This document shows, piece by piece, positions 53,771 to 64,000 of a stretch of DNA of 64,000 bases. Source of the DNA: Argentina anserina (lineage: Eukaryota > Streptophyta > Magnoliopsida > Rosales > Rosaceae); contig NC_065877.1 in assembly GCF_933775445.1 (NCBI RefSeq), positions 29,388,001 through 29,452,000 on the forward strand, read 5' to 3'. Position 1 is the stretch's first letter; every line of letters begins with the position of its first letter. Below the pieces are notes generated by a model. The model had not been told where the DNA came from and made no database searches. It saw only the letters and a list, made by a program, of their open reading frames with translations. The translations under genes were made by a program, and so were the position numbers.

Positions 53771-54476
53771 ATATAAAAAAGGTAAATTCATTTTATAGTA
53801 CTTGAGGTATGACCAATAAGACACTTTAGTACCCAATATTTCAAAAAAGAAAATTTAGTACATGAAGTTAGATTTTATGTGACACTTTGATACTTATGTT
53901 GATTTCTTTGTTAAATATAAATAGTAAAAATTGATATATATATATATATATATTATTTATCAAAAAACAATTATGAGTTTAAGACTAATTTCTATCACGT
54001 TGGTATTCATCATTTTAGCATCGATTGTTTGCAAAATAATAATAATAATAATTTTAACCGTTAATTGAAGGTAAAAATTGGATTTTTATTTAGAAAATAT
54101 AGAATTTGTGATTTTTAATACCCACGAGAATGTTTTTAATTAATTAAATATAACCTCGCGGAATAGTTTTGTGAGACGATTAAATTTCGAAAACATAAAA
54201 CTGACTTGTGCTATCAATATAACAAAAAAATATTAACTTAAACGCATAAAACGATTAAAATTTGATAATAAACACATAAAACTCATGTTTTTATTATATT
54301 TTTATAAATAATATACTTAAATGTCTATTTTACCCTTCCATTAGTCAACCTAAGTACCAAAGTGTTCTAAAAAACTTAACTTCAGGTACCAAATTATCAT
54401 CTTTGAAACACTAAGTATCAAAGTGTATGATTGGTCATACGTCAGATACCATAGAAGAAATTTACCCATATAAAAA
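53771..54476. mobile_element. Mutator-type MITE with long inverted ends
   Basis: The element spans 53780-54467 (688 bp). Its terminal inverted repeats are about 130 bp and imperfect: AGGTAAATTCATTTTATAGT against GGGTAAATTTCTTCTATGGT. The inner parts share GTATGACCAAT and ACACTTTGATACTTA. It is flanked by a perfect 9-bp duplication ATATAAAAA (53771-53779 and 54468-54476). The interior is AT-rich and non-coding. Confidence 0.85.
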
Positions 54477-55009
54477 CAACAAAGACTTCAACACCATACA
54501 TTTGATTTCTCAATTTTTTTTCTTATAATAATAATTTCAAACAAACTCCTCCTTCATCTAACTAAATTATGATATTATCGTTTTTAATAATTCACATGCA
54601 TCTTAACAAAAATATTGTTCTCACTTTGTAGATATATTTTTTAATTTTAGCTTTTTTTCTCTTCCAGATTATCGTAAACCTCCCGTTTAAATACATTTTG
54701 TTGTTATGAATTGTATATAAATTTTATTTGTTAATTATACTGTTATTCTGCTCAAGTTTGAGAGCCTCGATATAATTATAATAGATTTGAATTAATTGAA
54801 TGAATTTTTTAAGTCAAAAATAAAGTTTTATTTATTTTATTGGACTAAGATATTTTGGGAAAATTGAAGAGGTCTAACTAGTATTTTAGTTGTTTGTCAA
54901 AGTAAATTAGAGATCTAATTACGAGGGAGATCAAAATCCCTTTTTAGAATATAAGCTCATTTTACAAAAATTGCTAAGTGATGTACGGTGTACAAAGTCA
55001 CAAACCATA

Positions 55010-55225
55010 TGTAAAACTAGGGGTCGAGTTTAACCCAAACCCGGATTCGACCCGCTTTTTCCAGTCTGCAAAAATTTCAAACCAACACCCGAAGGTAAAA
55101 ATAACAGGTCGAAAGCAAGTTTGGGTCACCCGAATTTATGATTCGGGGCAGATTGGTGTCGGTGTGATTGCCGACGATGAGATTCTTCCTTCTTACTTTT
55201 AAGGATCTTGAGATATTTTCTGGGT

Positions 55226-55270
<45 letters not shown>

Positions 55271-55814
55271 GAATGAGGAAGGTTGTTAATGAGTTAAGGG
55301 GTTCGAGATCGGAAAGGAAGCCTAGGTGATTGTGGCTTATCTGAACTGGGGATTGGAACCCTTGATGAAGATGAAGATTTGGAGATGGGCGGTGAACTGG
55401 TGATGGATGAAGATTTGATGAAAAAACGGGTATTGATCAGAATGAGAAAGGGATTAGATTTTTTTTTTAAGTTTACAACTGATCCAGTGTGTTGAGGTAT
55501 ACACTATCTGAGCCCTTGAAATTTTTTTTTGGCATAATTGTCACGTTAATTGATATTTTTCTGAGATATCAAAAATATAGTTTAATATTTTTCGTATTAG
55601 TCGGCACGAGTGCGGGAGCGTTTGCATAAAAATTTTCCGACGCTCGGTTAATTTCCTACGAATTTACGCAGCTAACGACTTTTAAAATCATATTTTCAGA
55701 AAATGTCTTTTCCACGATTTAATCTCAGCCCTTGATTTTCATCATGCAATCTCGGCTAATGGTTTTCCTTTAAAGGGAAAGCCCAACCTTTGCCTCAGCA
55801 AAAAAAAAACCCAT

Positions 55815-55849
<35 letters not shown>

Positions 55850-58442
55850 AAATAGAGTCACCGCTGCTGTCACGCACACCACCATTTTCTTCCTCTCGAC
55901 GAGCTCTTCAAGACCCAGTCCTTGCATGTTGAATTCGAGCGAGTCCTAACGAGTCCGAGTTTTGAAGCAGTGAGGGCCGTCGTCGAATCCGTCGAGCTCC
56001 GGCGACTCCGTGGAGCTCCTCTCGGTAAAATCTTCTCCTCTCCTTGTTTCCTAGCTAATCTGATAGTTTAAATGGAGATTGGAACCTAAAGTCTTGACAT
56101 TTCCTCTTTTCTTGTCACCGGCGAGTTCTTGAACTCCGACGATTGTGTTAGTCGTTTACAATGGTGAGTTGATGCTTCTTAGATCGTGGTGGAGTTTGGA
56201 GTGACTGCAGAGACGTTAGAGAGGTGGAAGCAACACTGCAGCAGCTCGGAGGCGACGAGATCGATTTTGGGACTTCGTAAATGTATCAAACGAGCTCCAA
56301 TCTCCTTGATTTCGGTGTTCTTGTGATCGTATTGTTGTTTCGATTCGTTTGGTATAATTGCATGCCAGATTGAGGTGGTTTCTATCAAAATTTTGGCCGG
56401 AATGCAGATCGGAGACTGAAGGGTAAAAACCCTGGGTTTTACTATTTCAAACTTATCTTTTACCGTTTTACTATCGTTGTGAAAAATACCAAAATGCCCC
56501 TGTTGATTTTCAATAATTACAGTCTTGTCCTAGTAGTAAATAAGTTGAACAGTTACTGTTTGACCCAAACATAGTTAATTTAATTTTATTTAAATCTCAT
56601 TTCAACCTTTTTACCTTTAAGTTTCTGAATTTAAATCGGATTAAGGAAAATTAGTAACATTTCGCTAAAACGTAATTTTAGCTTTACGGTTAAATCTTAA
56701 ACTCGATTTCCGCTTGGATCAGAAATCGATGAACTCTTAAGCGTGATAGATTTAAACGCCCGAATGATAAATTTAAGATTTCCAATTATCGGTCATTCGC
56801 GTCTTAAATCTAAGATACGAATATCTATAAAATAAATTCACACTCACCTTTAGAAAAGTCAACCGTCATCCCGAGACCACGACTCAGGTAGTTAAACTAG
56901 TCAAATCGACGAGCAATTACTAAATCGACTAAAAACGTCGTGACCCTTACTTATCCCTTTTCGTTATTTATTTAGCTATGAAACTTGCTTGCGGGACGTG
57001 ATTCTACGCGGAGCACGAGGAGCGAGACTTATGGCCCGGACTTCGGCACTGCTATCTCAGGTAGGGTGAGCCGGTACCTTCCGGGTTAGTGGTTTTCTAT
57101 ATATAAAATGTATATGCTATACGTCTTTATCGCATGCTTGCATTCATTTGCATTTTACTTTGGTCGTATTGTCTCGAGATTGACCATTTTATTTTATGCA
57201 TGATTATAAGTCGGTGATTTCGTGTACTGAAGCCTGGCACTGGATGTTTTATTATTATATGGTGAATCCTGCGTCCTGATGTCCGAGCATCATCACATGA
57301 TTCTGTTGTCCTGCCTTATTACTATGGTGATAATCGTGTCCTGATGGCTGGCACTGTAGTACATTATTGGCTCTCGGTTCGCCCAAAGACGAACCTTAGA
57401 GCCGGTCGGGTTTGATATACCCTATCGGCGTATTTGATATTTCGAGCCGAGTTGCATATTTTAAATCTGTATGATTTTACTTGACTTCCTCTAAACCTTC
57501 TGAGACTTGTTATAGTCTCGGGTGGACTTTTATATTCACAATCTATATATATAATGTTATATATATATATATAAATGGTTTTTAAACCTAACTACGGTTG
57601 GGTCGTCTCACCCGCATCGGGTTAGTGAGGACGAGTGCTCACCCCTACTTTTCAGGTACCTGGTAGTCGGTTCGCGAGGACTTGGACTAGGTGCTAGTGG
57701 CGTTGCATCGCTCGTGGTTCACTTTCGATACCGAGGAGCCAGCTTTCGGTGTGACTTCTTATTTACCCAATCTCTGTTTCTACTTTAACAATATTATTAT
57801 GATGACGCACTTTTCTCATGTCATACTTAAACTTTCATTTTATTTGCTACCTTCCGCTTATTCGTATTTATTCAGTAAATTGAGCCTTTGTTTTAAACCT
57901 AAATTTACTATTATTTACCTATCCCCATAGCCTTGTAGTCGTAAGTTGGCGCTGTCAATGTGTAGGATCCCGTATCGATTGGTACTAACTTAGGGCTACA
58001 TCGATTACTGATGCATTTCGGGACCGGAAATGGTCCAAGAGTTTGACACACTAAGTAGTATGTTTCCTCCAGTCACATGCAATCTCTTATTACTGAATCA
58101 AGTGGAAGAAGAGAGAGGCTGAAGGAGTAATATAATAGGTTTTTTTAATTTAGTGTCGTTGGGTTCACATAGAACCACATTTCCACTAATTAAATGTTGA
58201 CAACTAATTAATTAGAAATAATATAATTTAATGTATGTGCAACATATCGGTGCGGGTGTATTCAGTTGGGTTCCAAAACCACAACCGCTTTCGACCCGTT
58301 TATATCGGTTACAGTACGGTTTTTATGGTGTCAGTTTTTGTTTGTTATTGGTTCGGTGACCGCACCATTTTTTCTAGTGCAGTCCGGCCTGTTTTTCACT
58401 GGTGGTTTGGTTTTCACCCACCCCTATGGCCCTATGTAAAAC
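55010..58442. mobile_element. hAT-type element split by a solo LTR
   Basis: The outer element runs from 55018 (TAGGGGTCGAG) to 58434 (ending TGGCCCTA) between perfect 8-bp duplications TGTAAAAC (55010-55017 and 58435-58442). Removing the nested LTR leaves about 870 bp. Both ends carry gypsy-like CGGGTT/AACCCG sub-terminal motifs common in plant hAT MITEs. No transposase is seen. A GA microsatellite lies at about 55228-55268. Confidence 0.7.
55502..58053. mobile_element. Second solo LTR, nested in the hAT-type element
   Basis: The LTR spans about 55507-58048 (2542 bp) between perfect 5-bp duplications CACTA (55502-55506 and 58049-58053). It ends AGAGTTTGACA, similar to the AGAGTCATGACA end of the LTR at 2310-5025. 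The first bases read TCTGAGCCC, so the canonical TG start would need one substitution. Inside are a CT tract (55815-55848), a GC-rich leader-like block and a donor-like site near 56022. No primer-binding site or coding interior follows. A related long-LTR Ty3/gypsy family is likely. Confidence 0.75.
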
Positions 58443-58617
58443 TCAGTAGAAGACTAGAGGGATATCCATGTAAAAGTAGGAGATAAATTTTTTTTGTCAG
58501 ATAAAATCAATTTAATAATGCTACCACGAGTTCGTTTTCACGACCCTGTTAAGAGAAGTTTTACTACGATCTCCTGCACTTTTAAATTTTATATAATTTT
58601 GTAAAACGGTTATACAT

Positions 58618-59149
58618 ATGTCATAATTCGTAATTTTTTTTTTGAGGTGAAGGAGGTCAGAAACTTTATTGAAACATGAAAAAACTAAGTAGTACATAGT
58701 TCTGAAACAATAATAAAATGCAAGAAACTAGGGGCAGTTTGCCAGGAAAATTCCTCATTGTTGGTAGCAGCATAAGAGGCTATGACATGTGCAGCCCTAT
58801 TAGCATCACGCTTAGCATGGACTACATAGCGGTTGGAAGAATTGTAGATCATGCTTCAAGTCTTCATAGATTCTACCCAAGTCAGAAGAATTGTTCATCC
58901 CTTTATCACAAAGTTATTGTTGAAGAATAAGACAATCAGTCTCAATGATAACTGGACATAGGGAATTTATAGCTACATACTCCGAAGCAGCCCTGCAGGC
59001 CCTCAATTCCGCATGCTCAGCCGAGAGAAGATGAGTTAACGGCATTCAAAGAGCAAATAAGAAGCTGCTAGAAAAGTCACTTACAAGAAAACCAAATCTA
59101 CCTTTCTTAGAATGACTAAAAAAAGCAGCATCAATGTCATAATTCGTAA
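58618..59149 (-). mobile_element. 5'-truncated LINE insertion with perfect 16-bp target duplication
   Basis: The insert spans 58634-59133 (500 bp), minus strand, with a 10-nt poly-A tail (T run at 58634-58643). It is flanked by identical 16-bp copies ATGTCATAATTCGTAA (58618-58633 and 59134-59149). The minus strand encodes an RNase H-like (RVT_3) C-terminal piece: HAELRACRAASEYVAI, ETDCLILQQ, VVHAKRDANRAAHVIASYA. Two in-frame stops interrupt it. Poly-A, truncation and a long duplication are hallmarks of target-primed reverse transcription. Confidence 0.92.
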
Positions 59150-59159
59150 GTTTATAGTG

Positions 59160-59335
59160 AGATCAAGCTACGTCTTCATCCAGAAACAAAGCTATATCTT
59201 CATCTGCCTCTGAAGTGATGTCATCATTTGGAGTGTTGTCTTCAGCTGAAGGTATGTTTTCATCCGAAGCGGGAGCTATGTCTTCATCTGATTATAAAGT
59301 GACTTCTCAATTGAAGCTATGTCTTTATGGTCAAA
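59160..59335. repeat. Degenerate minisatellite
   Basis: Six to eight diverged units based on GAAGCTATGTCTTCATCTGA, each about 18-30 bp. It could be decayed coding repeat or simple slippage product. Confidence 0.6.
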
Positions 59336-59659
59336 TTTATGTCCTTACGAACTCACTAAATGCTAGTGCCTAACCACCCAATCCCAATCAGGTTGGTCTA
59401 CTTGAAACATGTTAGGCTGCAAATTGGACAAAATATTTAATTTATGTTTCCTGCTAATAGGATCGAGGTTCTTGGTTCAAACATCAACTTGTGAAAAACA
59501 TCTCTTGGTCGGGGTGGGGCCATACCTTAAATTTCTTATGGCCTCGGAGTTGTACCTCACCAGACTACCATTTTTGTAACAAAAAGAAAGAAATACTAGT
59601 ACCCAACCATTAGACAATCAATACTCCTCAATTTTTTTAGTACAAAGAGCGAACAAAGA

Positions 59660-60440
59660 TAGGAAGGTTTTATTCATACCTCTAAAAATGGTATTTGGAC
59701 ATTCTTACTTAATACACTTCTATTTTATTTTTGCAAATGTCTCAAATGCTATTTAGACCTCCTTAATTTTCCTAAAATACCTATAATCCGTATAACATTA
59801 TTAGATATATCCAATCAAACTAATATCTATCAATTTTTTTCCAATTACACTTTCATTCAGTATTTATAGACAACTCACAAACTTTATAATAATTATATAA
59901 TCCATCTCTTCAAATCAATTTCGTCTTTCACTCATTCGCTAAATTCATAATAAAATTATTATTTTTTTATTCATTGATATGCAATTCACCTAACAGTAGA
60001 ATCAACATGAACATTCTAACATCTATCAAACATATTTTTCTCTCATACCTAACCAAAATTTATGAACAATTCTTTTGTGGTTTCAATTGATACATCTTCA
60101 ATTGATACATGAAGAGTACTATTACTAATAAATAAATAAATAGATAAACTAATTTTTTAACAATGAAAAAAGAAAATAAATATGAATCATAGTATTTAAT
60201 TTTGTTATTCCAAAATGGGGGTATCCTAGAAGGCTGGAATAAATAAATGATTCACGAAAAAGGAAAACAAAGTTATTTATATTTGTACTTAATAGGTAAG
60301 TTGATAATTCTTTTTTCTTTCCTTTGTTTATCTCTTGTATGTTTTTTTGGTAATTTTATATGTGTTGAAAAAGTCAATACTAAAATTAGGAAAAAATAGA
60401 GATCCAAATGTTGTGTTTGAGAGGTATGAATAGAAGCTTC
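59660..60440. mobile_element. Inverted-repeat-ended element (MITE candidate)
   Basis: The left end GGAAGGTTTTATTCATACCT and the reverse complement of the right end GGAAGCTTCTATTCATACCT match closely. Both continue into similar CTCTAAAAATGG/CTCAAACACAAC and ATTTGGA motifs. The AT-rich interior is non-coding. No exact target duplication was found. Confidence 0.6.
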
Positions 60441-60594
60441 CATAGATAGAGATTACAAAGAAAAATTAAAAAATTTTAAGCTATGGGTCAATCAGTCTAT
60501 GAGACATGTCATTCACATAACTAGAATCTTTCAATCCTATGCAGTGAGTGCATGTTTGTTTCCCTGGACACAGAGCGTATAATCTTTAATTCTA

Positions 60595-63189
60595 CAAGGG
60601 CACGTTTGTTAGCCTGGATTAGCTGGGATTGGACTATAATTCAAGAAGTTAGTCTGAAACCTTTGTTTGGGAAATCACGGGATTAGCTTTAATGAGATTA
60701 GCTAATCTGCGCGTTGAAGATTTTCAGGACTGTGGAGAGGTGTTGAATTCGGGCGGACTGCGCAATCCCTCGCCTCCTCTCGCTCCCTCACTCACTCTTG
60801 CCTCCTCTCATCAACGCCTCTACACGAGGTTCTCTCTCTCTATTAATCTGAAGTTGACTCTTCCGATTAGACGCCGATGCGGCGATGCCACAAAGAAGAA
60901 GACGCCTCCAGTTCTTGGATGAAGGAGATTGGAGTTGTGCGGCGGTAGAACAGCAAGGTAAACCACATGCTGGAATCGGTGTTTGATTCTTATAAGAAGG
61001 CGCTGGATGTCGGCACGGTGAAGTTGATAACTGCGGCGGAGGCGGAGGAGGTGAATGAGGAGAGGATGGAGTCATAAACTCATCAGTTGTTACTCCAAAG
61101 ACGCACGGTGTTTCTCCCGAGAAGAAAGTACCCAATTCAACCATGTCCTTGGGTTATGCAGAGAAGCTTCCTACATTGAAGATGTCGGCAGCGTCGGAAT
61201 GTCTGAACATTTCGACACACCTGACGTTTTGCAACAAAAGGTTTCGTGTTTCCTCTCTCTCTGTCTCCCTCAGCAATGTTTTCTTTTCTCAATGTTTATG
61301 AACTTTGTTGATCTTCTGGAATCTTGATACCTATTGATGGTTCTTAGGTTTTCTGCATAAATTGGGCCAATTCTAGCTTTAGTTGAATGTTGAACGTACT
61401 TGTTTTTGATATATTCCTATGCTTATTAGGATCTGCTTCCACTTTTGCGCTTCTGGGTTTTAGCTCCAATCCTCAGAGGTATGTTCAAACGTAAAATCAT
61501 AGTCCTCATTTTCTTCGTTGTTCTAATATTGCATCATTTGGGTTTGTGAATTTTGTCCTCTGTAGAGTTCCCTTGGTTAAATTTTGGTGCAAGTTGGATG
61601 CTTTAGAACTCAATTTTACGAGGGTTTTAAAGAACAACTTTAAGAAATTGAGCTGCCAATAATCTTGGGTTTTGAAGAACAGTTTTATGTAGTCATGTCT
61701 TCGTTGTAGGATGAAAGTTTAATAGGTTCAAAGACTTAAGGATACTTAAATGGTTTGTCTTGTCTAGGTAGTCTGTTTTTATTGAACGGATATGTGGGAG
61801 GCAAATTCCATGATTATGGTATTAGAAACTAACATCTTTGATGATTGATGTGAGACATGTTTGCAATTGCATAAGATATATAAGATATTTTACAAAACAT
61901 CAGTTAAATTTTAACCTGTATATTGAAATCCATGATATTAGTTAAGGAAAACTTGCGATTTGAATGCATAGCTCTGAAAGTATTACCTGATTCTCACAGT
62001 ACCATTGGATTGTAAAAAGTCCCTCCAATTTGTTATCTATCAATTCTGTTTTTGTCATTCACATTGATAGACCAGAGACTTCTTAATTCTTGCCTTTTCA
62101 TGATATTCTTGTAGGTGCTGTGTATTAGTATTCTTCTGTCATTGACATTGACGTGCCATATGGTTATTATTTTCCCCCATACATTCCATGCTCTGTATTT
62201 GCATTTAGCATGTATCTACATTATGTGATGATTTGATTAGTAAAAATTGAGATGAGGCACTTTTTTGAAATTGATACTTTAGCTTTAATGTTTTTGTCAA
62301 TCCAGATCTGGTCTGAACTGAAACTACTGGGGATTTTGTGATACATGTGAATAAGTAATGAGTTCATATGAGGTTATGTAAAATCTAGAATGTGGAGTAC
62401 AATATGCTATGTTAGTGATGTATTAAGGTTTCAGAGCTTGATAATGTAAATATATGTTAACATTTGTGGCTTACGTATAAGCCTCCATACAAAATTGTCG
62501 ATTTTGAATGGCCCGTGGATGGGTTTATAGTTTGATCTTTGAAAAATCTAATTGATGAATTTGTGATTAAACTGAAGCAAGTTTTAATTCCAGTATACTG
62601 TTTCTTTCAACAAGTTTGGTGATGATGATATGTTACTATTAGTGACAAGCTGTTAGCATGTTATAAAATGCAAGTAAATCTTTTGGTGCTGTAAACAGGG
62701 GAGGCAAGGGAAAAGCTTGAACATCTAAAATTCAGAAACAATGATGAAAATTCTTGCTTCTAGATCACACTGGTGGGGTGTTCTTGGTTTCGTAGTAAGA
62801 TGTAGGATAAGAGATGAGAACCCCTAGAACAACTACCCTTTTGAGCCTAAGAATGTGAGAAGGTTGTTCCATTATAAGCCAATTGTTACAGGAAATATGC
62901 AAATCAAGAAGTAAAATTGCTTATATGAATATGTGTTATTAATGACATATTATGTTATTATTGAATAAGACTTGTTATAATTTGAAAAATAATTAAGTAA
63001 CAAAATTTATTTAGCTTGGTGGTTCGTCAAATGTGAGACTGGACTATTATCTTAATTTTGTTCGTTAGTCCGAGACTGCACCAAACATGGGTTAGGAATT
63101 ACTATACCCTAATCCGAGCCAGCACAGTCCGAGACTAAGCAAAGACTTAATCCGGAATTAGACAGTCCGGAGAAACAAACGTGCCCCAA
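60595..63189. mobile_element. PIF/Harbinger-like element carrying captured gene sequence
   Basis: The element spans 60598-63186 (2589 bp). Its left end GGGCACGTTTGTT matches the reverse complement of its right end exactly, followed by further imperfect similarity. It is flanked by the 3-bp CAA (60595-60597 and 63187-63189). Short 3-bp duplications and G-rich ends of this kind suggest PIF/Harbinger (Tourist-like). No transposase is seen. The left third is GC-rich and exon-like, and contains the first exon of SRT1 at 61143-61240. The remaining interior is AT-rich and intron-like. Confidence 0.7.
61143..61240 (+). pseudogene. SRT1: SRT1 sirtuin exon 1 fragment
   Basis: The sequence reads MSLGYAEKL, then after a single-base deletion near 61168 continues as SYIEDVGSVGMSEHFD and PDVLQQK, ending at a GT donor (61241). 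This matches the N-terminus of plant SRT1, an NAD-dependent protein deacetylase of the SIRT6 class. The catalytic domain that starts in the next exon was not found. An upstream open stretch (VTPKTHGVSPEKKVPNST) runs directly into the start and may come from another gene. Confidence 0.75.
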
Positions 63190-63469
63190 GAGTACTCCAC
63201 TACTCCTAGCTTGGTCAAGTGGCATGGCTCATGCTTATGACCAAAAAAGGCATGGCTCATGCTATATCAGCCACATCCTCATGTTTGGTACTAAGAGCAT
63301 TGGAAGTTTTGGAACTAATCAATGTAAATTTCATCAACATCACTGATATGAAGACACGCGAAGCTCTAAAGGTTATCTGATCGGACTCTACCATCAGGCC
63401 ACTTCCGGCATGCGAACCGGAGGTCGCGTTGTTGCAAGTGAAAGTGTCACTTGCGGTGAATTGTTAACC

Positions 63470-63472
<3 letters not shown>
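63190..63472. other. Short unassigned stretch
   Basis: AT/GC-mixed DNA between the PIF/Harbinger-like element and the AT repeat, with nothing recognised. Confidence 0.4.
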
Positions 63473-63516
<44 letters not shown>

Positions 63517-63937
63517 CTTATCCAAAGTGAAGTTTCACTCTGAAATTTCAGAGTGAAGTTCCAATTTTGGCACACTTTTCGGTCAAATTTTTTCAGCATA
63601 AGCGATTCAATATTTAGGTATGCTATTCAAGATCATCTATATAAAATTTCATCTAATTCGGACATCGTTAAGGTATTGAAATTAGATTAAATCAATGAAT
63701 GAATTAAAACTGTTCAACGTGAACCGTTCGTGTAAATCTCAAATTTGAAAGCTCAAATCATTGTCAAATTGGATGAAACTTTGTAGAGATGATCTTGAAT
63801 AACATACCTAAATATTGAATCATTTATGGTGAAAAAATTTGACCGAAAAGTGTGCCAAAATTGGAACTTTACTCTGAAATTTCAGAGTGAAGCTTCACTC
63901 TGGATATGAACTGTATATATATATATATATATATATA
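63473..63937. mobile_element. Palindromic MITE inside an AT microsatellite
   Basis: An inverted repeat at about 63512-63913 has arms of roughly 150 bp sharing CTCTGAAATTTCAGAGTGAA, AATTTTGGCACACTTTTCGG and an AATATTTAGGTATG-like block. Long AT runs flank both sides (63473-63513 and 63914-63937), as expected for insertion into a TA repeat that was duplicated. Superfamily is unresolved because the target duplication cannot be told from the repeat. Confidence 0.8.
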
Positions 63938-64000
63938 TAAGGATAAATGTTATATCATTTTTTCCCCGGCGTGAGAAACAAATTTGTCGTCTACTTTTAC

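Overview
The window is nuclear DNA of a eudicot plant, probably a rosid. Genes are split by short GT-AG introns, intergenic DNA is AT-rich, CT/GA and AT microsatellites are common, and DNA-transposon derivatives sit beside solo LTRs. The proteins belong to plant families (XTH, group D TDY MAP kinase, MEI2-like RNA-binding protein, PAR1/PAR2-type HLH, peroxisomal/mitochondrial division factor, PRPP synthetase 4). A Rosaceae origin is plausible but unproven.

Layout from left to right. 0.2-2.0 kb: an XTH gene with an unusual Pro/Thr/Ala/Lys-rich C-terminal tail. 2.3-5.0 kb: a solo LTR with a perfect 5-bp target duplication. 5.5-7.5 kb: a weak, unidentified minus-strand gene. 8.1-12.6 kb: a full-length, intron-containing SEC20 pseudogene with at least three frame disruptions, itself carrying a hAT-type element and a tandem repeat. 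12.8-13.4 kb: an mTERF pseudogene fragment. 14.4-15.3 kb: an acidic protein with a conserved-looking Cys/Trp tail. 17.7-18.7 kb: a PMD1/PMD2-like coiled-coil tail-anchored protein. 19.1-19.6 kb: a near-perfect 409-bp palindrome (Mutator-type MITE). 22.1-22.5 kb: a PAR1/PAR2-like HLH regulator. 24.2-28 kb: a small hAT MITE and a 230-bp direct duplication. 29.3-33.7 kb: a complete ten-exon MPK20-type kinase. 34-42 kb: mostly gene-free DNA. 43.0-48.0 kb: a complete MEI2-like gene. 49-50.5 kb: a decayed LINE fragment split by a hAT-type element. 51.0-53.5 kb: a complete PRS4 gene. 53.7-64 kb: a transposon graveyard. It holds a Mutator-type MITE, a hAT-type element split by a second solo LTR, a 5'-truncated LINE with a perfect 16-bp target duplication, a PIF/Harbinger-like element carrying exon 1 of the sirtuin gene SRT1, and a palindromic MITE inside an AT microsatellite.

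The intact genes are unrelated single-copy housekeeping, signalling or cell-wall genes and do not form a pathway or cluster. The novelty lies in gene decay, gene capture and nested mobile elements rather than in a multi-gene system. Exon coordinates were read by eye and checked by reading-frame continuity and splice consensus. No database search was run, so family names rest on recognised motifs.
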